Shown here piece after piece: positions 44,632-55,959 of a stretch of 64,000 nucleotides of DNA (positions within the stretch are counted from its first letter, which is position 1; every line of letters begins with the position of its first letter). Under the pieces are notes generated by a model. That model did no database searches, was not told where the DNA came from, and saw nothing but the letters and a program-made list of their open reading frames with translations. The position numbers and the translations under genes were made by a program. The DNA comes from Anastrepha obliqua (lineage: Eukaryota; Arthropoda; Insecta; Diptera; Tephritidae). The stretch spans positions 86,430,001 to 86,494,000 of the forward strand of contig NC_072895.1 in the NCBI RefSeq assembly GCF_027943255.1. Direction: 5' to 3'.

Positions 44632-45125
44632 TGTTTGTTTATATGGCCTCTGGTAACACTCCAGCATGCTTGTCCAGCAGGCTTATATGTGTGCGTGTCG
44701 GGTGCTTGACGCTAATATCTAAAATTTTTGATTTTCATCATTCAAAAGCCGACAACAAGTATGTGTGACACGAAGCAAGTACGAGTGTCACCCGCCACGC
44801 ACACATATAAGCCTGCTGGACAAGCATGCTGGAGCGTCACCAGAGGCCAATATAGATATTCGGGTACTGTTTGTTTATATGGCCTCGGGAGACGGTCCAG
44901 CATGCTTGACTGAGCTTTGTGTGTGTTAGTGCAGTCGGGTGTCGTCGTGTCACACATACTTGTTGTCGGCTTTTGAATGATGAAAATCAAAAATTTTAGA
45001 TATTAGCATCAATCAGCCGACACGCACACATATAAAGTTCTTGTCAAACAATGCTTGACCGTGACCAGAGGCCAATATAGACAGTCGAGTACTGTTTGTT
45101 TATATAGACATTCGGGTACTGTTTG
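44632..45125. repeat. foldback structure with about 135-bp inverted arms
   Basis: The arm at 44640-44775 recurs inverted at 44940-45080; shared blocks include CAAAAGCCGACAACAAGTAT and CCAGCATGCTTG. Between them, 44797-44858 is a third partial copy, inverted relative to the first arm (CCTGCTGGACAAGCATGCTG). The motif GTACTGTTTGTTTATAT occurs at the outer ends and in the middle. No transposase is present. It is best described as a foldback element or a remnant of a multi-copy hairpin repeat. Confidence 0.8.
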
Positions 45126-45429
45126 TTTATGTTATGTTCAATTTTAAGAACATCTAATAGCGTGAATAAACAAAAGCAGAGACCGTAATTATTATTATTT
45201 TGAGATTATGATAATTGATAATCAATTTATGAGTTTATTGTAATGTTAGAAAAATATCTAATAAATATATTATAAATTAATCATTTAAATAATCACATAT
45301 GGAGTTATATTTTTTTGGCAAAACATTTTATTTATTTTATTTTTTTAATTAACTAATTTTTTTTTCTAGAACAATTTCTTCGCTCTGTAATTATGATTAT
45401 TTTGTATGTTGTTATTTTTTCATTCCAAA

Positions 45430-45800
45430 TAATTATTTTTTGACGTGATAACGTCTTATAATTCGATTTAACAGGCTGCATGCACGAAAAAATGTGTCGT
45501 TACCTTGCTCATTAGTGTTACCTTGCTCATATGCCGTTACCTTGCTCATTAGTGTTACCTTGCTCATATGTAGTTACCTTGCTCATTGCCGTTACCTTGC
45601 TCATTGCATTGAATGAACTGCAAGCGAAAGCGCGGAACGAACGACAAAGCAAACAAAGCAAACGAACGGCAACGTTCGACATCTTGCTCTCTCCTACTTA
45701 AGTGAGCGTATATATGTATGTATATGCGCATATGTACATACATATATAAATTCACGTATTTGTATTTGCATATGCCTTCTTATTGATTATTATTAATTTG
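45430..45800 (-). repeat. AT-rich dispersed repeat, copy B, with an internal minisatellite
   Basis: Begins TTGACGTGATAACGTCTTAT and carries GCGGAACGAACGACAAAG, GGCAACGTTCGACATCTTGC and the CATATGTACATACAT tract, colinear with copies A (inverted) and C. It also contains six GTTACCTTGCTCAT units (45499-45604) where copy A has about two. Confidence 0.7.
45499..45604. repeat. minisatellite of six ~18-bp units
   Basis: Unit core GTTACCTTGCTCAT, separated alternately by TAGT, ATGCC, TAGT, ATGTA and TGCC. The alternation suggests a two-unit (about 37 bp) higher-order repeat. Confidence 0.85.
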
Positions 45801-46084
45801 ATTCACTTGAAGAATTTAAAATAAAACCAAGTTTGTTAATAATACCTGTTGTTTTTATGTTATTATTACTAATTTTTTTATTATATATGAAGGAAAAAAT
45901 GTATGGTAATATTTACCATATACCTTATAAGATATGTTGTATACTAATTTGTATATAAACATGCATATACATATACAATTTCGCGCAATTTTCAAAACGA
46001 ACAAATCTATATGTAAAGATGCATACAAATCATATGGACATATCAAATATACGAATCTATTCCGTACGCAACAAATGTAAGCTA

Positions 46085-46194
46085 ATGTGCTTGAACTGCA
46101 AGCGAGAGTGCGGAACGAACGACAAAGAGCACAATCGGCCACCGCGTTCGGCAACGTTCGACATCTGGCTCTGTCCTACTTGAGTGAGCATATA
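46085..46194 (-). repeat. AT-rich dispersed repeat, copy C, left part
   Basis: GAACTGCAAGCGAGAGTGCG to AGTGAGCATATA, cut at TATA by the LTR element. It resumes at 53643 with TATATGCATGTATATGCG and continues to about 53850 (GTCACGTTAAACTATCGTCA), where a LINE splits it again. Confidence 0.75.
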
Positions 46195-46624
46195 AGTTAA
46201 CACGCGCTACATTTATTTTCTCTTTTTCCTTTGCTTTTGCTACTTTTACTTAATTGTTAATTTAATAACACAAACAAGTCGTAGACATTAGGTAAGCAAT
46301 TTATTTCTAAAGCGTGCCGGAAATGCAAATAACAGAACAATGACCTGCAGGCACTAATTGGGCAATTCTTTCCAAAGAATAAAAAATGCAATACTTGCAT
46401 TAAGATTGTAAATTTTTCCAAAGAATAAAAAATGCAATACTTGCATTAAGATTGTAAATTTATCCAAAGAATAAAAATGCAATACTTGCATTAAGATTGT
46501 AAAACTTATTATAATTAATAGAATTGTGAAAATAAACTTTTAGTCTTAATCTGGAGTCCAATAAAGCGGTGCATTAGCTCCGACCCTTTTTAAAAAACAA
46601 AATTCGACTTTCGAATTAAAAACT
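46195..46624 (+). repeat. 5' LTR of the errantivirus-type element
   Basis: 430 bp, AGTTAACACG...TTAAAAACT. Contains three 46-bp direct repeats (46371-46503), each with the palindrome-like AATGCAATACTTGCATT. AATAAA-type motifs lie near 46532 and 46560. It is followed directly by the primer-binding site. Confidence 0.92.
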
Positions 46625-46642
46625 GGCGCCCGAGCAGGGACC
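46624..46642 (+). other. primer-binding site
   Basis: TGGCGCCCGAGCAGGGACC overlaps the last base of the 5' LTR. It is one base from the lysine-tRNA-type primer site TGGCGCCCGAACAGGGAC, so a tRNA-Lys primer is likely. Confidence 0.8.
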
Positions 46643-47357
46643 AGTCGTGAAAAAGTGTAAAGGGAAAAATATAAAAATTCCCCAATATAGTGTCAGTGTT
46701 TCGCGCTATCATAAAACAGTGTCTGTGAAAGGAAGAAATTAAAATTGACTTCCCAACGGCACCAATCCTATTTTCCGACTGGTCATACAGGATTCCCAGA
46801 AGACTCAGGCTCTCTAGTGTCCGTCCGGAGACCACCTCGCATTGAAGTGTTGCAGCAGGAGCCGCAGGAGGTTTAGCCGACCAAAAAGGAATTCATCCGT
46901 GCAGCCAGCGAGGGAAGAGTAGTTCAATGCTACTTTTACTGTAAGTCAGCGTATTAACTAAGTACATTAAGTTCAATTAAAATAATAAAATTAATAACTA
47001 GAGATATTAAATAAGAAGTGATCCATTGTGTATTCCAATATATTTTAACTAATTTTTGAAACACGGAATTTCGCATAGGTACGAAAAGCGTGTTGTAATT
47101 TGTAAATTAGATAAGGTTCAAACCAAGAACAATAGAAAATATTTAATCAGCAAAAATAAAGTGTACTAAAAATAATTTTAAAATTAGGAATAAGATAAAG
47201 AAATTCAATTCTGGATCAAGACAAAATTTAAATCCAAATCTTAAACCGAAAATAATCGGAAATAATTTGAGGAAAAATAAATTTGAACAAATTTGAGAAA
47301 AATAATTTTGACATTTCCGTTATTATAAGGCGTAAATAATCGCGTCCAATTGAGAAG

Positions 47358-48683
47358 ATGAGTAATCCAAGTAATCTAATAAGACCACCGGTTCTAGGTC
47401 AGATCCCTCCGAATGCAAATCTCCAAAATGAAGAAAATAGGAGCATAGTTAGGCAAATAATAGAAGTGGTCAATAGAATATTAGACGACAGGTTAGCAGT
47501 TAGGAACGTTATCGAGGTAGACGAACCTGTTAACATAGGACCCCAAGGAATCAGTGAACTCGACAAAATTCCTGATGTTGTGCGTTCTTTGCGAGAATTT
47601 GCAGGGGACCCAGGTGAATTCGGATCCTGGAAGAAAAGTGTAGATAGAGTTCTACAACTGTACGAGCCAATGCGAGGCTCACATAAATACTTTGGTATCT
47701 TAAACACCATACGAAACAAAATTACAGGCCAAGCAGACATTGTGCTGGAAACCTACAGCACACCCTTAAATTGGACCGCGATCTCACGTTGTCTCACAAC
47801 GCATTACGGCGACAAACGAGATCTAGGTACTTTAGAGTACCAAATGGCCTCACTGACTCAGGGAAATCTAACCATACACGAATATTATCAGAAGGTTTAT
47901 TCAAACCTTTCTCTGATCCTGAACAAAATTTCTTGTTTAGAAGCCGGATCAGAACCCCGGAAACTTCTTGTAGACACGTATAGAAACAAAGCGTTGGATA
48001 CCTTCGTTAGAGGTCTCAATGGTGACCTTCCGAGACTCCTAGGGATAACAGAACCAACAGACCTTCCAGAGGCTCTGCAATTATGCCTCAAATTGGAGAA
48101 TCAAACCTACCGAGCAAATATCGTCAGTAGGAAACCACCTGTAAATCTACGAAGGAATTTCCCCCCACAGCTCCACGCCGTACCGAAACCGTTTTACCCA
48201 CACCTTGCTCATTGGAATCAACCAATGCAGAGACAAACACTCCTACCCTCCTATATCCCACCTCAACAACAAGGGCACTGGCAAAGACCCCAGAATTTTT
48301 TCCCACAACAACAAAACTTCAATTCTCAACCTCGACACCCGCCACCACCTAGACCTTTTGCACCAAAGCCTATGCCAAGACCTGAACCAATGGACATCGA
48401 CCAGAGCATGCAGACGAGAAGGGTCAATTACATTAATAGGCCACCACAAAACCTGGCATTTCACGGGAAAAGACCACCACCGCCCCAGCAAGATATGGGA
48501 AAAAGACAACGAAACTTTAACATAGAAGCGGAACAATGCAACAGTGTTGCTTACCAACAAGATTTGGAATATGCAAACAACACGACGAAGTTGGACAAGA
48601 CAATTACAACGTGCGATAAACTCTCGAACAGTACGGTACAGACGACAATGCTGCAGAGGATTTTTCGGACATCCATTTTTTAG
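47358..48683 (+). CDS. gag: Gag polyprotein of the errantivirus-type element
   Basis: 441 residues, intact, 733 nt after the LTR. It has an acidic N-terminal half with capsid-like helices (residues about 70-260) and a Pro/Gln-rich C-terminal third; no CCHC zinc knuckle, as is usual in errantiviruses. It assembles the intracellular particle in this family. The next frame (protease) overlaps its last 140 nt and lies in the +1 frame relative to gag, whereas the group normally uses a -1 shift. An indel in the overlap is therefore possible. Confidence 0.85.
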   Translation: MSNPSNLIRPPVLGQIPPNANLQNEENRSIVRQIIEVVNRILDDRLAVRNVIEVDEPVNIGPQGISELDKIPDVVRSLREFAGDPGEFGSWKKSVDRVLQLYEPMRGSHKYFGILNTIRNKITGQADIVLETYSTPLNWTAISRCLTTHYGDKRDLGTLEYQMASLTQGNLTIHEYYQKVYSNLSLILNKISCLEAGSEPRKLLVDTYRNKALDTFVRGLNGDLPRLLGITEPTDLPEALQLCLKLENQTYRANIVSRKPPVNLRRNFPPQLHAVPKPFYPHLAHWNQPMQRQTLLPSYIPPQQQGHWQRPQNFFPQQQNFNSQPRHPPPPRPFAPKPMPRPEPMDIDQSMQTRRVNYINRPPQNLAFHGKRPPPPQQDMGKRQRNFNIEAEQCNSVAYQQDLEYANNTTKLDKTITTCDKLSNSTVQTTMLQRIFRTSIF

Positions 48684-51600
48684 ATTAGCAAACTCCGCAC
48701 TTCCATATTTTGAATGTAAAACGAAGGAAGGAGGAATTTTAAAAATATTGATCGATACGGGCTCAAACAACAATTATATGCAACCCTCTATTGTACCCAA
48801 TTCTCTCCCAAATGACCAACCCTTTTTTGCTAACACTATAGCTGGAAAAATAAAAATTACGCACCACACCAACGTTAGTTTATTCGGAATACCCGATCTA
48901 AAAATTAAATTTTTTTTGTTACCCTCCTTAAAGTCATTCCACGGCATCTTAGGCAATGACAGCCTCAAGCAACTTTCGGCAGTAATCCACACAAAATACA
49001 ATTAAATGACAATACAAGATAGAGTCAGGATTAAAATAAAACAGCAAACCATACAATCGATTAACACAATAGACATACAGACTGATCACCTAAATGACAG
49101 ACAGAAGACCACACTTAACGCAATTGCGAAGAATTTTCCCAAACTTTTTACCGAACCCGAAGAAAGACTGACATACACTACGAAAGTACAAGGAAGCATA
49201 AGGACGTCCACGGACACACCAATATACACCAAATTTTATCCGTACCCTATGTCACTGAAAGTGGAAGTAGAGAAACAAATCAAAGATTTGCTACAAAATG
49301 GTATAATAAGACCTTCAAGGTCTCCATACAATTCACCTGTATGGATAGTACCAAAAAACCAGACACATCAGGAGAGAAGAAATTTCGCATGGTAATTGAC
49401 TATCGAAAATTGAACCTAGTAACTGTATCGGACAGATATCCTATACCCGAAATAAATGGAGTACTAGCACACCTAGGAAGAAATAAATACTTCTCAGTAC
49501 TCGATTTAAAGAGCGGCTTCCACCAGATTCCTCTAAGGGAATCGGATATAGAGAAGACAGCTTTTTCGGTAAATCACGGTAAATACGAATTTACCCGGCT
49601 ACCTTTCGGTCTCAAGAACGCTCCTTCAATTTTTCAAAGAGCTCTTGACGACATCTTAAGGAACCATATAGGAAAGAGATGCTACGTGTACATCGACGAT
49701 ATCATAATATTTAGTAAAGATCAGGAAACCCACTTTTATGACATCCATAAATCTTCGATACGTTAGAAAAAGCAAATCTAAAAGTACAACGTGACAAATG
49801 TCAATTCCTAAAAACAGAAGTGGAATTTTTAGGTTTTATAATATCCGAAAAAGGCCTCAAAACAAATCCACAAAAAACTGACGCAATAGCAAAGTTTTCA
49901 ATACCTAAAACTCTAAAAGAACTCCGATCATTTTTAGGACTTTCAGGGTATTATCGCCGCTTCATCAAAGGCTACGCGAAGCTCGCGAAACCCCTTACAG
50001 TCCTCTTAAGGGGGGAAGGCGGACGAGTGTCCAAGAATCAATCAAAGAAAGTCATGGTAACCTTGAACAAAGACGCCTTAGATTCCTTCGAGAAACTTAA
50101 ACGATCACTCATTGGTAAAGATATAATGCTTGCATACCCCGACTACTCTAAAGAATTTGTGCTAACAACAGATGCCTCCAATTACGCAATTGGAGCCGTA
50201 CTATCGCAAAACGACAAGCCAATAACTTTCATTTCGAGAACTCTTTCTAAAGCCGAAGAGCATTACGCAGCGAACGAAAGAGAAATGCTAGCGATAGTAT
50301 GGGCGCTGAATTCCTTGAGAAACTACCTTTATGGTTCCGCGAAGGTTAAAATCGTTACGGACCATCAGCACCTCACTTTCGCCCTAAGCAACAGAAACCA
50401 CAACAGTAAGATGAAAAGGTGGAAGGCTAGAATAGAAGAGTATGACTACGAGCTAATCTATAAACCAGGGAAAACCAATATTGTAGCCGACGCACTCTCA
50501 AGACCGCCACAAGTATCACAAATCAATTCATTGACAGGAACGCAACATAGTGACGAAAGTTCGGCGCACAATCTTATCCTAGCAGTAGAAGGACCTATAA
50601 ATGCTTTCAAGAACCAAATTTGGCTCCTAAATGGCGACGAAAATAGTTATCAATTTAAAATACCCCTCCCCACATACCATAGACACAATTTTAATCAACA
50701 AGATTACGATGAACAAAATCTAATTTCAATTCTTAAACGTTATTTAAATCCCTCAGTAATAAACGGACTTTTTACCTCAGAGCCAATCATGGGAAGAATC
50801 CAACGATTATATCCCCTTCATTTTTCTAAATTCAGAATACGTTTTACCCAAACCAAAGTCGAGGACCTTACAGACGAAGCCCGACAGGAAATAGAAATGC
50901 TAGAAGAACACAGACGCGCCCATAGGAATGCACAGGAAAATAAAATCCAACTATTACAAAAATTTTACTTTCCAAAAATGAGTGCTAAAATAGAAATTCT
51001 AGTCAGACAATGCAAAATTTGCAAGGAGAATAAATATGACCGGCATCCAAATAAGCCACAGCTGCTTGAAACTCCCATTCCGAAATATCCCGGTGAAATA
51101 GTGCATATTGACATTTATAACACAGAGAAAAATCTAGTTCTTACTGCAGTCGACAAATTTTCCAAATATGCCCAAGCTAGAGTAATAAAAAGCAGAGCTT
51201 CGGAAGATATTAGGGAACCTCTGAGGCAGATAGTTTTTGCATTCGGCGTACCAAAAATGATAGTAGTAGACAACGAAAAAGCATTAAACTCAGCCTCCTT
51301 ATGTTTTATGTTGGAGGATCAACTTGGGATAGAAATCTACAAGACACCTCCTTACGCAAGTACAGTAAACGGGCAGGTGGAACGGTTCCACTCAACCCTC
51401 TCAGAAATTGCGCGCTGCTTAAAGGCGGAACGAATCCATAGAACATTCCTAGAAATTTTGGACAGATCGGTATACGAGTACAATTGCACAGTCCAAGCAA
51501 AGGACTTAGAAGTGCACAATCGGAAGAGGACCCCAATGAAAACATATTTGCCAGGTGACATTATTTACGTGCGAATAAATAAAAGACTAGGCTCAAAACT

Positions 51601-51700
51601 TACTAACAGATACAAAAAGGAAATAGTAAAGGAAGACAAATCTAGTGTAGTTATAACAGAAAAAGACCGAACCGTACACAAGAGTAATATTAGAACTTAA
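48544..51700 (+). pseudogene. pol: Pol of the errantivirus-type element, broken in three places
   Basis: Read in order: protease with the DTG active site (about 48750-48770), reverse transcriptase with the YIDD box near 49690, RNase H (TTDASNYAIGAVL, about 50170), integrase zinc finger (His/His then CKIC, 50910-51030) and integrase core (HIDIY, VVDNEKALN, NGQVERFH; 51100-51400). An in-frame TAA at 49003-49005 separates protease from reverse transcriptase. One frame change lies at about 49350-49385, next to a short A-run, and another at about 49740-49800, also beside an A-run. The last frame, 49820-51700 (626 residues), is intact. A functional polyprotein cannot be made from this copy as read. 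Confidence 0.9.
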
Positions 51701-51704
51701 CTCA

Positions 51705-53203
51705 TCTATTGCTTTCAGATTAATAATACCACTCGTCACAGGCGAGTTCCGTATCCTAGATTACACAAATTCACAACTAGCAACCTTTAATACAGGATGG
51801 ACCAAAATCCAAAATGGGACCTACAAAATTATACATACAATAGACACAGACGAATACCAAAGGACTTTGAACGAACTCAACTCCACGATAAGACACAAAA
51901 TAACTTCCGACAATTCCTTACTCCCCTTCTTGCACCATGAAATGTCCAAAGGTAAACAAGAGATCCATAAACGCAATTGGTACCGTCTGGAAATGGCTCA
52001 CAGGGAACCCGGATCACGAAGATCTCGTTATGTTAGAAAATCATATAAACAACTTACTTGAAAATAACAATAACCAATTAATAATAAATAGAGCAATGAG
52101 CGGAAGAATAAATAATATAACGGAAGTGTCAAATAAAAATATTAAAAGATAAGGAAGATGTTCAGCATGACATGGCTGTAAACATTAAATTTAAGCTACA
52201 GTTAATAAAAGATGAAATCATAAATATCAATTATGCAATACATTGGGCCAAAGTTGGCATTGTAAATTCATATATATTTTCTAACGTTGAAATGAAACTA
52301 ATAAAAGAAATTATTGAGAAAAATAATATTCCCTTCACTAATATAGAAGAGGCATTTGAATTCAGTAACGTTAAGATAGCCTCTAGTAATTCTAAGATTG
52401 TGTACTTAATTGAAATCCCAATAACTGACAACAATTTATGCGAATCCCTATTAATAAAAGCAATAAAGAAAGGTAATAGATTATATAAAATACCATTTGA
52501 AAAAATTATAAGATGTCAAAATAAAATATTTGGAAAGAAAAGCAAATGTAAAGAACATAATCAAATTAAAATTTGTACAAAGGAAAATATTGTAGACATC
52601 AGTAACTCCACATGCATTCCTCATCTACTCAAAAGCCGATCGCCTAACTGCATTACGATTAACAACCAACACATTCCCACTGTCCTAGAAGTCCTCCCAG
52701 GAATAATACTTTTAAATCGATTTAACGACACCGTTCACATCGACAAAGAGAAGATTAACTTAACTGGATCATTCGCAATCCAGTACCATAACTCCACCAT
52801 TATAATAAACAACCAAACATTTCTGTCTAAAGAAATCTCTAGCGGAAAACCCCTTCCTGCAGTTCTACAACCAAATGCAACACTTACAGCCGAAGAAGAA
52901 TTGCTAAGCCTGGAAATGATGAAAGAACTTCACCTAAAAAACATAAACTATATCGAGACTTTAAAAAATAAAGGATTAACAACATCAATAGTTAATTTTG
53001 GGATATCTGGTATAACTTTAACTCTAATGGCAATCGGGGTACTAAAACTAACTTCAACGAAAGGCCCAAAGCGAGGGGCCAAATACGTCTCCGAATTTTT
53101 CAAAAGGGCCCCATTACAAGAGGTAACAGTTAAAAATTTCCAACAACCCGAACCACATCCTGAAGATTATCCTACTCAGATGCACGAGGACGTTCGTTTT
53201 TAA
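51705..53203 (+). pseudogene. env: env remnant of the errantivirus-type element
   Basis: Three consecutive frames (about 51720-52061, 51937-52152, 52172-53203) together have the layout of insect errantivirus envelope proteins, which are relatives of baculovirus F proteins. A basic cleavage-like site followed by a hydrophobic stretch is near 51965-52010. N-glycosylation motifs (NST, NLT, NQT) lie in the last frame, and one membrane anchor is near residues 270-295 of it (VNFGISGITLTLMAIGVLKL). Two frame changes break it. A splice acceptor-like TTGCTTTCAG at about 51710 fits the spliced env mRNA known in this group. Confidence 0.75.
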
Positions 53204-53212
53204 ATGCGGAGG

Positions 53213-53642
53213 AGTTAACACGCGCTACATTTATTTTCTCTTTTTCCTTTGCTTTTGCTACTTTTACTTAATTGTTAATTTAATAACACAAACAAGTCGT
53301 AGACATTAGGTAAGCAATTTATTTCTAAAGCGTGCCGGAAATGCAAATAACAGAACAATGACCTGCAGGCACTAATTGGGCAATTCTTTCCAAAGAATAA
53401 AAAATGCAATACTTGCATTAAGATTGTAAATTTTTCCAAAGAATAAAAAATGCAATACTTGCATTAAGATTGTAAATTTATCCAAAGAATAAAAATGCAA
53501 TACTTGCATTAAGATTGTAAAACTTATTATAATTAATAGAATTGTGAAAATAAACTTTTAGTCTTAATCTGGAGTCCAATAAAGCGGTGCATTAGCTCCG
53601 ACCCTTTTTAAAAAACAAAATTCGACTTTCGAATTAAAAACT
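53213..53642 (+). repeat. 3' LTR of the errantivirus-type element
   Basis: 430 bp and, base by base by eye, the same as the 5' LTR, including the three 46-bp repeats (53389-53521). It is preceded by a short purine tract TGCGGAGG serving as the plus-strand primer site. Confidence 0.92.
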
Positions 53643-53850
53643 TATATATGCATGTATATGCGCATTTGTATAGAAATTCACATATTTGTAAATATTTGCA
53701 TATTCCTTCTCCCTGTGTGCATGGTAATGAACTATGAGGATTATTAATTTGATTTATTTGAAGAATTTAAAAAAAAGCAACCATTACATCAGTCTTTTCT
53801 TATGACGTTGTCACGTTAAACTATCGTCAGTAAACCGACTTTACAGATAA
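53643..53850 (-). repeat. AT-rich dispersed repeat, copy C, right part
   Basis: Begins with the duplicated TATA and continues the repeat interrupted at 46194 (TGCATATTCCTTCTCCCTGTG; CTTATGACGTTGTCACGTTA). It ends at AGATAACCT, where the LINE is inserted. Confidence 0.75.
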
Positions 53851-55697
53851 CCTTACTTACTTACTTAGGTGGCCATAACAACCCGTTACCGAGTTACGGC
53901 CGACCTCACTAGCTCTCTCCAGGCGCCTCTGCTCCGCGCGCGCCTTCTCCAATTCTGTATACCAAGCGAGCATAGGGTTTCCTCCACTTGGTCTTTCCAC
54001 CGGATCAATGGTCTTCCTCTTCGTCAGCTCCCTTGGACTTCGCCCTCGAACACCTTCTTTGCTGGAGCTTCTTCATCCATACGCACGACATGGCCTAGCC
54101 AACGCAGGTGTTGGATCGCGATGCGTTGAACTACGTCAATGTCGGCGTAGAGCTCATACAGCTCGTGGTTCTTTCTTGAACGGTAGTCTTCGCCAACGCG
54201 CACAGGACCGAAGATCTTACGAAGAACTTTTCTCTCGAACACCCCAAGAGCGGCTGCATCGCTTTGTGACACTACCCATGCCTCTGCGCCATAAAGCAAC
54301 ACGGGTATGATGAGCGTCTTGTAAAGTGTCAGTTTGGTCATGCGAGAGAGGGCTCGACTACTCAATTGCTTACTTAGCCCATAGTAACACCTATTAGCAA
54401 GAGTGATTCTCCGTTTGACCCCCAGGCTGATATCGTTGTTGCTGTTAACGGCGGTGCCAAGATAAACAAACTCTGGCACAACTTCGAAAGTATAGTTGTC
54501 CGCAATGACGTGCGTTCCTACACGCCGTGTGTTCCGCGTTGTAGACAACATATACTTCGTTTTACCCTCGTTCACCGCCAGACCCACTCGTGATGATTCC
54601 TTCTCGATAGCAGAAAACGCAGCCGTGACATCTCGCTTACAGCGGCCGATAATGTCAATGTCGTCGGCGTACGCAAGGAGCTGGACACATTTGCAGAAAA
54701 TAGTGCCATTACGATGAACACCTGCTTTTCGGAGCACCCCTTCCATCATGAAGTTGAAGAGGTTGCATGACAGTGGATCGCCTTGTCTGAAACCTCGAAC
54801 GGTACTGAATGGCTCGGAGAGGTTATTTCCTACCTTGACGGAGCTGGTTGTGTTGCTCAACGTCATTCTGCAAAGCCGTATGAGCTTCGCTGGTATACCG
54901 AACTCAGACATGGTGGCGTACAGGCAATCCCTTATCGGGCTATCGAACGCAGCTTTATAGTCGACAAAGAGATGATGGGTGTCGACTTGCTTTTCATGGG
55001 TCTTTTCCAGGATTTGGCGTAATGTGAAAATCTGGTCGAGGGTGGACTTACCACTTCTGAAGCCGCACTGATAAGGCCCGATCAGTGTGTTGGAAAACGG
55101 CTTAAGTCTTCCACATAGGACGCTAGACAGGACTTGTAGGCGATGGTTAGAAGACTGATGCCCCGGTAGTTGGTGCAGATCGTCGGGTCACCCTTCTTCA
55201 GTACAGGACAAAGGACACTGAGATTCCATTCGTCGGGCATGCTTTCTGCTAGCCATATTTTGCAGATGAGCTGATACATGCTCCCTATCAGCACATCGCC
55301 GCCAGTCTTGAACAATTCAGCGGGCAAGCCGTCAGCGCCAGCCACTTTGTTATTCTTGAGCCGCTGAATGGCAACTCTGACTTCGGCATGACTAGGTGGT
55401 GGAACGTCCAAATTATCGTCGATTGGCGGTATCGGGTCATCTTCTACTGGGTCGGAATTGTGTGCGTCATCGCCAGCAAGTAAATTGCAGAAGTGTTCCC
55501 TCCATATGCCCAGTGTGGACTGTGTATCCATAACCAGCTTTCCGTTTTTATCTTTGCAGGCTGATGCTCCGGTCTTGAAACCTTGTGTCAGACGCTTGAC
55601 TTGTTGATAGAATTTTCGAGCATCATTCCTGCCCCTGTACTCCTCTAGCAGCTCACGCTCACGCTTCTCCTGTCTCGTTTCTTGCGTCTGAAGACAA
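53851..55697 (-). mobile_element. 5'-truncated LINE, reverse transcriptase C-terminal half
   Basis: Minus strand. Frame 55531-55082 has the N-terminal reverse transcriptase blocks (KNNKVAGADGLPAELFK, CTNYRGISLL). After a frame change near 55130 the frame 54911-54024 gives the palm and thumb (RGFRQGDPLSCNLFNFMMEG; the YADD box in LLAYADDIDIIG) and the closing RWLGHVVRMDEEAP. It resembles I-clade elements, and the 3' end carries (TAAG)n instead of poly(A) (plus strand CTTACTTACTTAC at 53851). Target duplication AGATAACCT / AGACAACCT flanks it, in repeat copy C. Confidence 0.85.
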
Positions 55698-55959
55698 CCT
55701 CTTTTTTTATTTTACAACGCAGTAGACACGGTCTCTAGCAAGAGATGCGATCATATTTTCAAAAACATGGCACCATACGTAGTGGAATAATATATAAATT
55801 TTGTAAGCAGATCGAATATAACCGATGAACTGTACTTATAGATTAGCTCGGGCAATATGAATTGCTCCCAGTGTCGGGCTTATTAAAGCATTCAAATTTG
55901 ATCTAAATAATAAGACTGCACTTTGATCGAAAATAAAAATTCATTCAAATATTATTCCA

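Larger units (their letters stand above)
46195..53642 (+). mobile_element. errantivirus-type Ty3/gypsy LTR retrotransposon
   Basis: Full-length element of 7448 bp: two 430-bp LTRs, a primer-binding site, gag, pol (protease, reverse transcriptase, RNase H, integrase) and an env remnant, in the order of the 17.6/297/tom group of insect endogenous retroviruses. LTRs start AGT and end ACT, and the 4-bp TATA is duplicated at 46191-46194 and 53643-53646, a target preference known for that group. The LTRs show no difference by eye, so insertion is recent, yet pol and env are broken. It sits inside repeat copy C, within the presumed golgin-97 intron. Confidence 0.92.

Noticed and set aside
44728..44990. 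Two opposite-strand frames beginning with the same 15 residues
   Set aside because: The identity is produced by the inverted repeat of the foldback structure, not by coding conservation.
45497..45610. Possible CRISPR-like array (regular short repeats)
   Set aside because: Eukaryotic minisatellite: the spacers are only 4-5 bp and alternate between two types.
47897..48773. Minus-strand frames of 60-176 codons over gag
   Set aside because: They are antisense shadows of the Pro/Gln-rich gag sequence.
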